A stretch of 64,000 bases of DNA, taken from NCBI GenBank assembly GCA_001661245.1, contig KV454016.1:928268-992267 (forward strand). The letters run 5' to 3'. The DNA is from Pachysolen tannophilus NRRL Y-2460 (taxonomy: Eukaryota; Ascomycota; Pichiomycetes; Alaninales; Pachysolenaceae). A program made the position numbers and the translations under genes. Positions 19,255-29,431 of the stretch are shown here, one piece after another. Below the pieces are notes generated by a model that searched no databases, had not been told where the DNA came from, and saw only the letters and a list, made by a program, of their open reading frames with translations. Every line of letters begins with the position of its first letter. Within the stretch, counting starts at the first letter, position 1.

Positions 19255-21663
19255 TTAAACAACTCTATATAATAATATTAAAAGAAGCCACCCAACAATA
19301 GTGGATAAAAGGTTAAACCAAAGAAGATAAGCTCCCCATCCAAAACGAACTATAGCAATTCCAGTATTATGACCAACTATAGAAAGCTTATAGATATATT
19401 CGAATTCAGTAGCAGATATTAAAAAGCAAAGAACTAAAACTGTAAATTCAAAAATTAATAAAATACCTAAATGTTTTTTCAAATTTTTACTGGTATTGAA
19501 AAATTTTAAATTACTAAAACAATTCAGTAAAAATAAGATTGTCATATAAATTGAATTAAAAATTGAAATTCCAAATTGTACAAGGGTAAGCATTGGTAAT
19601 ATGACTCCAATTTTATTTAATAATCTTGCTTGATTTAATAATTGTAAAGTTGCTCTATTCGAATTAGAATTATCATTTCTAATTTCATTAGCAGAGGCAA
19701 AGTTTGATAATCCAACTTGATAAGCCACTGCAAAAGAATCACCCATATCTCCATAATTTTCTTGTTTTGAAATTTTTGCCAATTGTATACCAGCATCTCT
19801 AATTAATGTTGATAATATATCTAAACCATTATGACTTTTACTACAAAAAGTAGCACCATTTAAAAGATTTTCTCGACAATAACCTAAAAAATTTAAATTA
19901 TAAATATTCTCAACAGAAAATGTATCAATTGTATTTAAATAATCATCAGAAGTTAAATAATTTCCTTGATTACCCAAGATAATTTTTTTCTTATTCAGAT
20001 TATTATTCATACTTATTTCTAAATCTCCATTGGAATTTTGTATTGGTGTTCCTAAATCAATAGCAATATAAGAAACAACTTTTAATAAATCTCTTGCAGA
20101 TGATAATGCAGCTTCAGCTTCTGATGATGAATCATCTAATTGAACTGTTAATTGTGGGAAACAAAATCCATTACTTGAACGACATGTAGGAGCAAAAATC
20201 AGTAATTTTAAAGGAATTAAATATAATACTAATAATAATAAAAAACTGATAAAAAAAAATTTCTTACCACTTTTTTTCTTCTTTTTAGAAATCTCCATCT
20301 TCAGAAGTTGAGCTTGTATTTCTGAACCTTCCAATTTATCATTAAGATAAGAATTTGAATCCTTAACATTACTCATTCCAATATTACTTGCTGCTGAAAC
20401 AAATGGAGACAGTAAAGTAGTTAAAGCCGTTGGTGTTGGTGTACTTTTTTCACTTTTACCAAAAGCACTTGTTGGTGAATTCTTAGTTATTTGTAACTTT
20501 TCTAAAGAAGGATTGAGAAGATTGTTGTTACTGTTAATGGTCTTTGCAGACCAACTGTTATTTCTATGAGCTCTTCCAAAAATACTAGACTGTCTTGGAT
20601 CAAACCCTTCTTGGAATGCTCCTCCTCCTCCTCCTCCTCCAGCTCCTACTGCTCCACCATTTACTGCTCCACCACCATTGATATTAATGACAGTACCACC
20701 AACTCCGCCAGCACCACCGGCACCAGCAGCGCCAGTATCACTAGCACCACTGCCATCATCATAATCTTCATTGTTATTATTCAGATTATTTCCAAGGTTC
20801 ATATTGCCATTATTATATATGGATCTAAACCTTGATTTTGCTAATAACGACACAGGTTTTTGAAATGGATTTGGTGTATTCAGAAAACTATCTGGTGAAT
20901 TCTTGGAAGAATTATAAAAATTTTGGGTAGGTAATCTGTTAAGTATATTTGAATTGAAAAAAGGTGAATCGCTTCGATTAGGACTATCTCCAACAATTAA
21001 ACCTGAATAATTCAAATAATCTCTGTTAAAATCACCAAATTCATTTGATGAAGGATCAGAATCAACCACTTTATTAATATATTTATCATCACTACTATTA
21101 GTGTTCACCTTATTAGGAATTCCATTGTCATTAGTGTTGGAATTCAGAGATAACAGATTATTTGACAAATTTGAAGAAGGTGTGTTTTCCTGTTGGTAAG
21201 GAAAAGATCTTTGATTTTTCAAATTTGATTTTGGTCCATCATCTTGAATCCTATCAGCTCTACCTTCTGGATGTGTTAAAGCAGACATATATGTAGTCCT
21301 ATAATCTGAAATTGCTGGTGAACCAGTTGTAGCAGTTTCAATATCCCCTTTATTATCTTCAGAATACTCCGGAGGAGATGAAGCTGAACTTGCTGCTATT
21401 TTTGATAAGGGGGATAATTCATCTAATTTATATTGTGATCCTAAATTATTATTACCACCATTACTGTTCTTGCGACTGTGGATATTATTATTATGATATT
21501 TACTGCGATTGTTTAGGCCAATTCCAAAATCTTCTTCCACTAGCTCATTTATGGTACCTCGTCTTTGATGCTTCAAGATATTATTTGCAAACCCATTTTT
21601 ATTATTTCCTGATTGCGAATTAAAAGGGTTATAGTCTTCTCCTGGTTTTATATAGTTGAACAT
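19255..21663 (-). CDS. INA1: Ina1/Fat3-like membrane protein
   Basis: An 802-residue protein. A long Asn/Ser-rich cytosolic N-terminus (about 1-470) contains a glycine/alanine-rich insert (GGVGG, GGGGGGGAFQ, about 310-350) and a DPRQSSIFGRAHRN stretch. A basic KKKKKSGKK patch leads into the first membrane segment (about 475-495). An extracellular domain follows, with Cys pairs in CRSSNGFC and in GYCRENLLNGATFC, and three more membrane segments lie near the C-terminus (about 693-715, 733-752, 780-800). This layout matches the S. cerevisiae ohnologues INA1 (YLR413W) and FAT3 (YKL187C). FAT3 has been tied to fatty-acid uptake; the molecular role is unknown. A single pre-duplication copy is expected here, so the symbol stands for both. 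Confidence 0.7.
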   Translation of the reverse strand: MFNYIKPGEDYNPFNSQSGNNKNGFANNILKHQRRGTINELVEEDFGIGLNNRSKYHNNNIHSRKNSNGGNNNLGSQYKLDELSPLSKIAASSASSPPEYSEDNKGDIETATTGSPAISDYRTTYMSALTHPEGRADRIQDDGPKSNLKNQRSFPYQQENTPSSNLSNNLLSLNSNTNDNGIPNKVNTNSSDDKYINKVVDSDPSSNEFGDFNRDYLNYSGLIVGDSPNRSDSPFFNSNILNRLPTQNFYNSSKNSPDSFLNTPNPFQKPVSLLAKSRFRSIYNNGNMNLGNNLNNNNEDYDDGSGASDTGAAGAGGAGGVGGTVININGGGAVNGGAVGAGGGGGGGAFQEGFDPRQSSIFGRAHRNNSWSAKTINSNNNLLNPSLEKLQITKNSPTSAFGKSEKSTPTPTALTTLLSPFVSAASNIGMSNVKDSNSYLNDKLEGSEIQAQLLKMEISKKKKKSGKKFFFISFLLLLVLYLIPLKLLIFAPTCRSSNGFCFPQLTVQLDDSSSEAEAALSSARDLLKVVSYIAIDLGTPIQNSNGDLEISMNNNLNKKKIILGNQGNYLTSDDYLNTIDTFSVENIYNLNFLGYCRENLLNGATFCSKSHNGLDILSTLIRDAGIQLAKISKQENYGDMGDSFAVAYQVGLSNFASANEIRNDNSNSNRATLQLLNQARLLNKIGVILPMLTLVQFGISIFNSIYMTILFLLNCFSNLKFFNTSKNLKKHLGILLIFEFTVLVLCFLISATEFEYIYKLSIVGHNTGIAIVRFGWGAYLLWFNLLSTIVGWLLLILLYRVV

Positions 21664-22152
21664 TTTTATTTTAAAAGTAAACTCTTAAGAGAATTATCGT
21701 TATTTGTCAGCTAAGAATTATTCAGTTACAAAGACTATGCCTGTACTGGAACATACTATTCTTCCTTTTTGCTTCAGGTGTCTTATATTTGCTGAAACTA
21801 AACTAAGGTGATAAAACTCAAAAGAAAAAAAAAAATTAAAAAACAAAGAAAAAAACAACACAAGTTAGCAAGATAAAAACTTAGCAACCAAGTAATGGTA
21901 TTTTTTAATACAAAATCAGCAGAAATATTAAAAGAAAATAAAACTAAAAATGCCCTAACCCATATTTCTTTTTTTCGATTCACCTATAACTCCTTGAATA
22001 CCTCTACTTTTGCATTTGTGGAATCAACACAAAAGTTTTATTAACGATGCTTTAAATAATTGAGCCGCGTGCGTGAAAAGTATGTATGAATATGTATGGA
22101 AGAAAAAAAAAACTAAAAAATAATAATAATACCATAATTGGTAATTGGAGAG
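21664..22152. other. Spacer between INA1-like and ECM7-like genes
   Basis: A+T-rich tandem spacer with an A/GAAA-rich stretch (about 21820-21860) and a GCGTGCGTG element at 22068. No gene is seen. Confidence 0.5.
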
Positions 22153-23775
22153 CTATTGAGGTTGAGGACTTTTAAAGATACTGTTATCTCTATGCATCAC
22201 GAACTTGTGGTCTTCGGTTAAAAATACATCTCCTGTTATGTAGTCATTTTCGTTAAACCTCAATAGAGCTCTATCTCTTTTGATATGGTCACTGTTATAT
22301 CTTGAATTTGATTTTTTACTGTGTCGACTACCGCTGCCAAATATGGAACCACCATTTGCGGTACTACTTCTACTTATAAAATTATCCTTTCTGTTGCTTC
22401 CAGCACCACTACCACTCCTTGGAATTATTGAGTCTTTACGTCTATAGTCAGCAGACAGGAGTGGATCTGAGCTAAATGTGTTATTAGTGTACGATTTTTT
22501 AATAGTTGCCCCTTCATCTTTTTGTAGTATATCTTTTGAAGCTGATGGAGAGTCTAGTAATTGTTCTCCTGTAATGTATTTGCTATTTTTATTTATATCG
22601 TTATCATCATCAAAGAAATCGTGATAGTGATTGGTTTCGTATACTTCTTCAATGGGTGAATCTTCCAGGCCGTAATCATCAAAAATATTAACTTTTTGAA
22701 CTTCTGCTTCTTTTTTATAGTTATCGGCATAATAACGTTCAGGATGCATTGTGGTACCGATGTAATCATCATCTCCATCAAAGCTATCATTCGGATCAAT
22801 TGTCTTATTAGGTGTACCACACCATATTGGAATACCCCAAAGAGACGCGTTAATAAGAGCTATAACAACTTCAAACCATGCAAGAGTGAACCAAGCAGTT
22901 CCAAAATGAGAAGATATACCAAAATTTCCTAGTTCACTTTTAACATCCGCTCTAATGTCTGATGAAAGAGTAGTCATTATCGAAATAGCTATTGCTACTG
23001 TGAAAAATGTAACTGTTGATAAAATTGCCAATATTTGTCTTATAGCTATCGGAGCTCGATTATCATCTTTATAATATCCCCTTGAACCATACATAAATAG
23101 GGCTAAAATCATAATACAAAATTGCGTTACAGAGGCAAAATATAACAATCTTGGTGTTGTTTTTGTCCATTCTCTTCTTCTGTCCAATTTTGCTAAATAT
23201 GTAGGATCTGGAACATAATCATCATCGCTAGATAAACTACTTATGGAACTATCATCATAAGCATATGCTAATATAATATCTAATCCAACTGTTTTCAATT
23301 CTCCCCTATAATCAAATACATAATTTGTATCCCGACCAGTACAATATTCGGTATTTGCAGTCTTATCAGGCGTTGAATCTTCACCTGTTAAATTATAATT
23401 ACCAAAACACCAATTATAAATATTGGATTTAATATATTGTGGACAATTTTGAACTTGTTCCTCGGTATAACTTGATAATAAATCGATTTCTGATGCCGTT
23501 AAACCAGGACCATAATCTTCTGATAATGAGTGGGTATTAGAATCAACATGATTTCGCAACACATCAAATAACCCATCAGCAACATCCACATGAAAAAAAT
23601 CCAACCTATTAACATATAATCCTTTCTTCTGGAGAGTTCCTCCCAATATTATTATTGTAAATATTACAACCAACAAACTGGTTGCTAATCTGGTAATAAG
23701 TAATGCTCTCGCCCTAGTCGTTAAATTTAAAAAAGGTTTTGATAATATAAACGTTATCTGACCTATTTGAACCAT
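22153..23775 (-). CDS. ECM7: Claudin/SUR7-like membrane protein, Ecm7-like
   Basis: A 540-residue protein. The first membrane segment lies at about 27-47 (LATSLLVVIFTIIILGG) and is followed by LDFFHVDVADGLFDVL. A large extracellular loop of ~160 residues contains CPQYI, NWCFGNY and TEYCTG cysteines. Three membrane segments follow (about 211-228, 245-268, 294-318), then a ~210-residue Ser/Asp-rich cytosolic tail. S. cerevisiae Ecm7 (YLR443W) belongs to the PMP22/claudin superfamily and takes part in high-affinity Ca2+ entry with Cch1-Mid1. ECM7 lies next to SIR3 (YLR442C), the paralogue of ORC1, and here it is divergent from ORC1, which is the main support for the name. Confidence 0.7.
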   Translation of the reverse strand: MVQIGQITFILSKPFLNLTTRARALLITRLATSLLVVIFTIIILGGTLQKKGLYVNRLDFFHVDVADGLFDVLRNHVDSNTHSLSEDYGPGLTASEIDLLSSYTEEQVQNCPQYIKSNIYNWCFGNYNLTGEDSTPDKTANTEYCTGRDTNYVFDYRGELKTVGLDIILAYAYDDSSISSLSSDDDYVPDPTYLAKLDRRREWTKTTPRLLYFASVTQFCIMILALFMYGSRGYYKDDNRAPIAIRQILAILSTVTFFTVAIAISIMTTLSSDIRADVKSELGNFGISSHFGTAWFTLAWFEVVIALINASLWGIPIWCGTPNKTIDPNDSFDGDDDYIGTTMHPERYYADNYKKEAEVQKVNIFDDYGLEDSPIEEVYETNHYHDFFDDDNDINKNSKYITGEQLLDSPSASKDILQKDEGATIKKSYTNNTFSSDPLLSADYRRKDSIIPRSGSGAGSNRKDNFISRSSTANGGSIFGSGSRHSKKSNSRYNSDHIKRDRALLRFNENDYITGDVFLTEDHKFVMHRDNSIFKSPQPQ

Positions 23776-24055
23776 CTTTACTTTAAAATAACTATGAAAC
23801 CATTATTAGAACAGGCAATAACCCGCTCAATAACTTATAATATCGTCGTTGACTTGTTTATTTGTCAAGTTTTATTGAATTGTCTTTTTAATTTATTTCT
23901 TTTTTTAAATTTTTATATTTTTATATTTTTCTATCTTTTTCTTTTTTCCCTTATAATTTTAAGAAAATGAAGTAAATATATAAATAATAAGTAGATCTAT
24001 ATAAAAATACATTGAAATACATTGGAATTCGCCCATTTCAATCGAGGTAGGAAGG

Positions 24056-26380
24056 ATGTCTAAGAGCCAGAATCAGTTTAAAGGATGGCAATATATCTTG
24101 GATCTGCCGGAGACCAAAGAGGGAGGAGAACGAAGAGCGTTGAGGCGTAATGCGGAAGATGTGAAGTTGATTTTGAAAAGAGATGAAGATGGTCTTGAAT
24201 TGAAAAATGGTGATTGTATATTGGTGAACCAGGAGAATGATGTTCCAGATATAGCTTATATTAAGGAGATACGATTTGGGACGGATGATTTTCTTGAGAT
24301 TAGAATCATGTGGTTTATTAGAATAAAAGATGTTGAGATTGAAGATTTAGCAAAATATGGTGAATCTAAAGATCTGATAAATGGAAATGAAGTTTTCATA
24401 ACGGCGGTTCAGGATAAGGTTTACATTGATGAGATTATTGACAAATGTAAGGTATTGTCGTTGAATGATTTTAACTCTATAACTATTGATGAATCAAATA
24501 TGGATAACACTTTTGTATGTAAAAGAGCGTGTGATGGTCCAGCTGAAGTATTTACTGAGATTATAGATTGGCTGGATTTACATGGTAAATCTATAACCAA
24601 TTCCGATGAATTTTTACAAATCATAAGGCTGATGACAGTTGCTCCTACTTTGAAAATAAGAGCTTCTTCGTCATTGAAGCAACAGAAACAGAAAAAAGCT
24701 GAACCAGTTAAACAAAAAGCTGAAAAGGGAAAACAGGAAACGGGTAATTCAAAAATTATCACCGTGTATCAAAGTGATTCAGAAAATGATAATTCAGAAA
24801 ATGATGTTGATGATGATGATGAGGAAGAAGAGGAGGAATTTTATTCGGGAGATGAATCTGATTTGGATTTTAAAAAAACCAAAAAAATAAAACCTTCAAC
24901 AAAATCTTTAACCAAAAAAACAAGGAAAACGCCTTGGAGGAAGAAGAATAGGAAAACCCCTAAAACTAAGAGAATTACTAGTACTACTGATCTTCCAAGT
25001 TTACCTAAAAGAAGATTGAATTTAAATTTCAGTAGTGACGAAGATGATGAAAGCCATGCTGATGATAATAAACGATTATTTAAAAAGGCTAAAAGAAGAT
25101 TACATTTGAGCACGCGACTAAACTCACTTCCATGTCGCGAGAATGAATTCAAAGAAATTTATACGAACCTAGAAGAAGCTATTAATTCAGAAGTTGGAAC
25201 TTGTATATATATCAGTGGTACACCTGGCACTGGGAAGACTGCAACTGTGCGTGAAGTTGTTAAGCAATTAGCTAATGAGTATAATGACAACGGAGATGAG
25301 AATGATGATGATGATGATAAGTTTGATTATTTAGAAATTAACGGCTTAAAATTATTGACGCCGCTGTCTGCATATGAAGTCTTATGGGAAAAGATTTCTG
25401 GACAAAGAATATCAGCTGTAAATGCAGCTTTGTTGTTGGAAGATTATTTCCAGAAAAATGGGAAAAATAGAAAACCTTTAGTCATATTAATGGATGAATT
25501 GGATCAGATTGTTACTAGAAATCAAGCTGTTATGTATAATTTTTTCAATTGGCCTAGCTATTCTACATCAAAACTTGTGGTAATTGCAGTTGCAAATACG
25601 ATGGATTTACCTGAAAGAATGTTATCTAATAAGATATCTAGTAGATTAGGTTTAACAAGAATTCAGTTTCCAGGTTATAATTTCAAAGAATTAACAACAA
25701 TTATTACCCATAGGTTGCAAAATTTAGAGAAATTAAACCAGGGAAAATTGATTATCAGACAAGATGCAATTGAAATAGCTGCACGTAAAGTTGCTAGTGT
25801 GAGTGGTGATGCAAGAAGGGCCTTAACGATATGTCGACGGGCTGTTGAGCTTGCAGAATGGAATTATTATAATGAAAGGAAAAAAGCACAAGATGAAGAA
25901 GATGAAGAAGAAGATAAACGTGTTTATACAGTTCAAATTCAGCACATTATGAAGGCTGTTAACGAAACAACGAATTCACCAATTGCTCAATATTTGAATG
26001 CACTTTCAACAGTTTCTAAGGTATTTTTGATTTGTTTGCTATTGAGAAAGAAAAGATCAGGATTACTGGAAAATTCTATGGGTGATGTTATAGATGAGAT
26101 TAATAATAATTTGATAAGGTTACAAAGTAATTCGAAGTTAAATAAAGATTTGAAACTGAATAACTTAGATCTTGTTAGATTGTTTTTTGGTAAAGATGGG
26201 AAGGATTTAAGGATTCAAGGTTTCAATTTTGTTGTTCAAGAATTAGTTGAAAGTGGTATATTGTTACAACAAAATGTGAGAGCAGAAAGATTAGGTCTTT
26301 TAAAGTTGAATATTAGTGATGATGAAGTTGTTAATGTTTTCAAAAAAGATGATTATTTAAAAGGATTACTTATTTTTTGA
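24056..26380 (+). CDS. ORC1: Origin recognition complex subunit 1
   Basis: A 774-residue protein: BAH domain (about 10-190), an acidic then Lys/Arg-rich linker (about 200-350), an AAA+ ATPase with Walker A GTPGTGKT (about 388) and Walker B LMDELD (about 477), sensor region VAVANTMDLPERML, SGDARRALTICRRA, and a C-terminal winged-helix region. ORC1 binds origins and loads the MCM helicase. S. cerevisiae has a duplicate, SIR3, that lost the ATPase motifs and acts in silencing. Intact Walker motifs here say ORC1. In non-duplicated yeasts the single gene can cover both jobs, and the BAH domain needed for nucleosome binding is present (inference for this species). It is shorter than S. cerevisiae Orc1 (914), mainly in the linker. 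Confidence 0.93.
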   Translation: MSKSQNQFKGWQYILDLPETKEGGERRALRRNAEDVKLILKRDEDGLELKNGDCILVNQENDVPDIAYIKEIRFGTDDFLEIRIMWFIRIKDVEIEDLAKYGESKDLINGNEVFITAVQDKVYIDEIIDKCKVLSLNDFNSITIDESNMDNTFVCKRACDGPAEVFTEIIDWLDLHGKSITNSDEFLQIIRLMTVAPTLKIRASSSLKQQKQKKAEPVKQKAEKGKQETGNSKIITVYQSDSENDNSENDVDDDDEEEEEEFYSGDESDLDFKKTKKIKPSTKSLTKKTRKTPWRKKNRKTPKTKRITSTTDLPSLPKRRLNLNFSSDEDDESHADDNKRLFKKAKRRLHLSTRLNSLPCRENEFKEIYTNLEEAINSEVGTCIYISGTPGTGKTATVREVVKQLANEYNDNGDENDDDDDKFDYLEINGLKLLTPLSAYEVLWEKISGQRISAVNAALLLEDYFQKNGKNRKPLVILMDELDQIVTRNQAVMYNFFNWPSYSTSKLVVIAVANTMDLPERMLSNKISSRLGLTRIQFPGYNFKELTTIITHRLQNLEKLNQGKLIIRQDAIEIAARKVASVSGDARRALTICRRAVELAEWNYYNERKKAQDEEDEEEDKRVYTVQIQHIMKAVNETTNSPIAQYLNALSTVSKVFLICLLLRKKRSGLLENSMGDVIDEINNNLIRLQSNSKLNKDLKLNNLDLVRLFFGKDGKDLRIQGFNFVVQELVESGILLQQNVRAERLGLLKLNISDDEVVNVFKKDDYLKGLLIF

Positions 26381-26571
26381 AAATTTTGATTATAAAAATA
26401 AAGAAATAAAATAAAATAAAATAAAAGAAACTATAGACGTAATATATCTCCCTCCACATGACCAATAATAATAATAAAAAAATAGAATAAAATAGTACAG
26501 ACAACAGCAAATGAACAAAAAAAAAAAAAAATAAAGTGTAATGCAAAACACTATATGAGTAGAGGAAAAAG

Positions 26572-27312
26572 CTAGTTTTCTTGATAGACCAATATTGGTT
26601 CACCCATATTTGTTATTTCAGGTATATTTAATTTCAAATCAAAAGCTTTACTCAAGATAATTTTAAAAATTTTTTGTACATTTATAGAATGACTTGTTGA
26701 ACAAAAAATCAAAGAACTTTTCATCAGTTTTGCAAATTTTTTCAGTTGACCTGTAATTTCATCTTGATCTTCAACTGAAAGTTCTATAAATTCATCATAT
26801 TTCGTCCCAACTAAAAATGGAATTGCAGTTTTATTAAAACCTCTTGCCTGTCTATACCATTCTTTTATAGAATTTAAAGTTGATTTTCTTGTTAAATCAA
26901 ATAAAAATAGTATAGCAACAGCATCTGATGAAACTAAAGGAAGCATATTTACAAATTCTCTTTGTCCACCAAGATCCCATAATGAGAATGTAATCTCTGT
27001 ACTTCTTATATTTATTGTCTTTTCCATAAAATTCACACCTAGAGTTTGAACATAATCTTCGTCAAAACAGCCTTCCACGTATTTAACCATAAGTGAAGTC
27101 TTTCCCACTTGCGCGTCCCCAATAAGACCGATCTTCAATGCAACTTGATTTTTAGATTCTTGTTGGTTCTGGTGCTGGTGCAGCAGCAGCAGCTGCTGCT
27201 GCTGATTTTGGTGTTGGTTCTGGATCTGACTCTGGTGCTGATGTTGACGGCGGGCACCGCTATTACTGCTATGACCGAGCAATTCATTAGGTGGTTGAGT
27301 CTGGGTTTCCAT
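26572..27312 (-). CDS. TEM1: Tem1-like small GTPase of the mitotic exit network
   Basis: A 246-residue protein with a Ras-like GTPase domain: P-loop GDAQVGKT (65-72), switch I with TLGVNF, switch [17 protein letters not shown] in the NKxD position and CSTS as the SAK-like motif. [11 protein letters not shown] and [20 protein letters not shown] are characteristic of Tem1/Spg1 GTPases, which start mitotic exit at the spindle pole. The first ~57 residues form a Gln/His-rich extension containing QQQQLLLL, coded by a perfect CAG/CTG palindrome. Neighbours ORC1 and RPS1 are the same genes as around TEM1 (YML064C) in S. cerevisiae. Confidence 0.93.
   Translation of the reverse strand: METQTQPPNELLGHSSNSGARRQHQHQSQIQNQHQNQQQQLLLLHQHQNQQESKNQVALKIGLIGDAQVGKTSLMVKYVEGCFDEDYVQTLGVNFMEKTINIRSTEITFSLWDLGGQREFVNMLPLVSSDAVAILFLFDLTRKSTLNSIKEWYRQARGFNKTAIPFLVGTKYDEFIELSVEDQDEITGQLKKFAKLMKSSLIFCSTSHSINVQKIFKIILSKAFDLKLNIPEITNMGEPILVYQEN
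27181..27204. repeat. 24-bp perfect palindrome (CAG)4(CTG)4 within TEM1
   Basis: Four CAG triplets pass directly into four CTG triplets. Because the sequence equals its own reverse complement it can form a perfect 12-bp hairpin on either strand. In the TEM1 frame it codes four Gln and four Leu inside an otherwise Gln/His-rich tract. Confidence 0.95.
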
Positions 27313-27757
27313 AATTATTGTTTGCCTTGTCTATGTATAAAAAAATAAAAAAAACAACACACACACACACACACACTTTTACTTTTTTTTCTTTCAAGCC
27401 CAGCCCAGCCCAGCAACAACTTATAAAGCAAAATAAAGCAAACACAAAAAACAAAAGCAACAAGTTCAAAGTATATTTATACCAATTCAGTCGTCACCAA
27501 TTATATTAATTGTTAAACTTCTTTTCTCTCTTATTTAAAGTGATTTTCTAGTTATTGAAGAAAATATTTAGTTTTATTATTAGTATTCGTGAAGAGACAG
27601 AAAATGTAAACAAAACTTCGCACACGACTTTTTTAGGGGCTTTTTCTATTGTTTGACTTCCGCATTAAGTTATACTCCCAGATTGGAGAAAGATTACTGT
27701 TTCAATGCATTTTAACTTTTGGACACACTACCTTTGCTTTTGATTTTTTTTTGTTTT

Positions 27758-27765
27758 TTAGGGCT
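27758..27765 (-). promoter_or_regulatory. Possible Tbf1 site (AGCCCTAA) upstream of RPS1
   Basis: The minus strand reads AGCCCTAA, which fits the ARCCCTAA-type motif bound by Tbf1. In many non-Saccharomyces yeasts Tbf1 rather than Rap1 marks ribosomal-protein promoters (family knowledge). It lies about 560 bases upstream of the ATG and is a single short match, so it is only suggestive. No convincing Rap1 site was seen. Confidence 0.25.
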
Positions 27766-28116
27766 ATTACGCCTAAGTTTTATATACATCCGCACACCTC
27801 CAGTGTTTCCCTTTATGGAAAGCGCAGTCACTCATTCATTTTTTTTTATTTTTTTTTTATTTTTTGCTAGACTTGAAAAAAAAATGTGATAAATGACAGA
27901 CTACTAATACACAATTAGTATACGGGCAAAAATAAGTATCATACCCAAGAGTAATGGGATGTCCTAGCAAAGTTTTTTTCTCGATTTCTATGACTTACAG
28001 CACAACAAAAGCTTTATTGTGTACTATGAGTACTGGTGAATCTGGGATTTTTCACTTGTTCAAGAGCTCACACGACTTTTTTTGTTATTTTTTTTTTTTT
28101 TTTTTTTAAATTTTTC

Positions 28117-28157
28117 ATTTTTTCAATTTTTCAATTTTTCAATTTTTCAATTTTTCA
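28117..28157. repeat. Tandem TTTTTCAA repeats in the RPS1 promoter
   Basis: About five 8-base units of TTTTTCAA follow a poly-T tract, 165-205 bases upstream of the RPS1 ATG. They are probably part of the T-rich promoter typical of yeast ribosomal-protein genes. Confidence 0.8.
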
Positions 28158-28322
28158 TCGAGTTTGTAGTAGAGAGAATAGTACTATTGTCTGTCTAACT
28201 TTCTTGTAAACTTTTTTAAAAATTTTTTTTTTTTTGAATAAAAAAATTTTTTTTTTAATCTTTTTGTTCATTTGTTTCCTTTAGTATTTTGTTGAAAGAG
28301 ATAAAGTAAAAGTACATTAACC

Positions 28323-29093
28323 ATGGCTGTCGGTAAGAACAAGAGACTTTCCAAGGGTAAGAAAGGTATTAAGAAGAGAGTTGTAGACCCTTTTACTAGA
28401 AAAGATTGGTTTGATATTAAGGCTCCATCAACTTTTGAAAATAGAAATGTTGGTAAGACTTTAATCAACAGATCCACTGGTTTAAAAAATGCTGCTGATG
28501 GTTTAAAAGGTCGTATTGTTGAAGTTTGTTTAGCTGACTTACAAGGTTCTGAAGATCATTCTTATAAAAAAATTAAATTAAGAGTTGATGAAGTTCAAGG
28601 TAAAAATTTATTAACTAATTTCCATGGATTTGATTTTACTTCAGATAAAATAAGATCTTTAGTTAGAAAATGGCAATCATTAGTTGAATGTAATGTTACT
28701 GTTAAAACTTCTGATGATTACGTTTTAAGAGTTTTCGCTATTGCTTTTACTAAAAGACAAAGTAATCAAGTTAAAAAAACTACTTATGCTCAAACTTCTC
28801 AATTACGTTCAATTAGAAAGAAGATGACTGAAATTATGCAAAGAGAAGTTTCAAATTCAACTTTAGCTCAGTTAACTACTAAATTAATTCCAGAAGTTAT
28901 TGGTCGTGAAATGGAAAAGGCTACTCAATCAATTTATCCTTTACAAAATGTTCACATTAGAAAAGTTAAATTATTAAAACAACCAAAATTCGATTTAGGT
29001 TCATTATTAGCTTTACATGGTGAAGGTTCTAGTGAAGAAAAGGGTAAAAAAGTTTCAACTGGTTTTAAAGACGTTGTTTTAGAAACTGTTTAA
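28323..29093 (+). CDS. RPS1: 40S ribosomal protein eS1 (Rps1)
   Basis: A 256-residue protein (S. cerevisiae 255). It begins [18 protein letters not shown] and contains [45 protein letters not shown] and [12 protein letters not shown], all hallmarks of eS1, a small-subunit platform protein near the mRNA exit. The frame is uninterrupted, with no intron, as in S. cerevisiae. Codon choice is simple and strongly biased (GGT, TTA, GAA), fitting high expression. It is flanked by TEM1 and IMD as in the ancestral order. Confidence 0.98.
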   Translation: MAVGKNKRLSKGKKGIKKRVVDPFTRKDWFDIKAPSTFENRNVGKTLINRSTGLKNAADGLKGRIVEVCLADLQGSEDHSYKKIKLRVDEVQGKNLLTNFHGFDFTSDKIRSLVRKWQSLVECNVTVKTSDDYVLRVFAIAFTKRQSNQVKKTTYAQTSQLRSIRKKMTEIMQREVSNSTLAQLTTKLIPEVIGREMEKATQSIYPLQNVHIRKVKLLKQPKFDLGSLLALHGEGSSEEKGKKVSTGFKDVVLETV

Positions 29094-29431
29094 ATAGCTA
29101 GAAAACAAACACTATAAAATAAAATAAAATAAAAATATAGAATAATTAATAAAATATCATATAATTTTCTTTATATATACATATATATATATAAAAAAAC
29201 AAAAGTTTACTTCTATTTCTTTTTGTTTTCTCTTTTAAAAGATTAGATTGAAATTTTAATAAAATAAAAAATAAAAAAATTTTGTATATTTATTAACAAA
29301 AATACAAAAGTAAACATAACTTTAAGAAACTATTTTTTCATCTTGTTATGTTAATTTTAACTTATTATATTAAAAAAGAGTAAAGAAAGAAAAAAAAAAC
29401 AACAGCAAAAGCAACTATTTTAATTTATCTT
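29094..29431. other. Convergent spacer RPS1/IMD
   Basis: An A/T-only stretch with AATAAA-like poly(A) signals for both genes and a TATATA run near 29175-29192. Nothing gene-like is seen. Confidence 0.5.

Larger units (their letters stand above)
27313..28322. other. Divergent TEM1/RPS1 control region
   Basis: 1 kb between divergent genes. It contains an (AC)n run at about 27357-27376, a TTAGGGCT motif (27758-27765), long poly-T tracts (28078-28107, 28219-28232) and about five TTTTTCAA repeats (28117-28157) close to RPS1. A TACTAAT followed by ACACAATTAG near 27903 resembles a branch point and acceptor, but I could not find a matching donor. Confidence 0.5.

Noticed and set aside
27895-27921. 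TACTAAT followed by ATTAG as a leader intron of RPS1
   Set aside because: No suitable donor upstream, and the acceptor would lie about 400 bases from the ATG.
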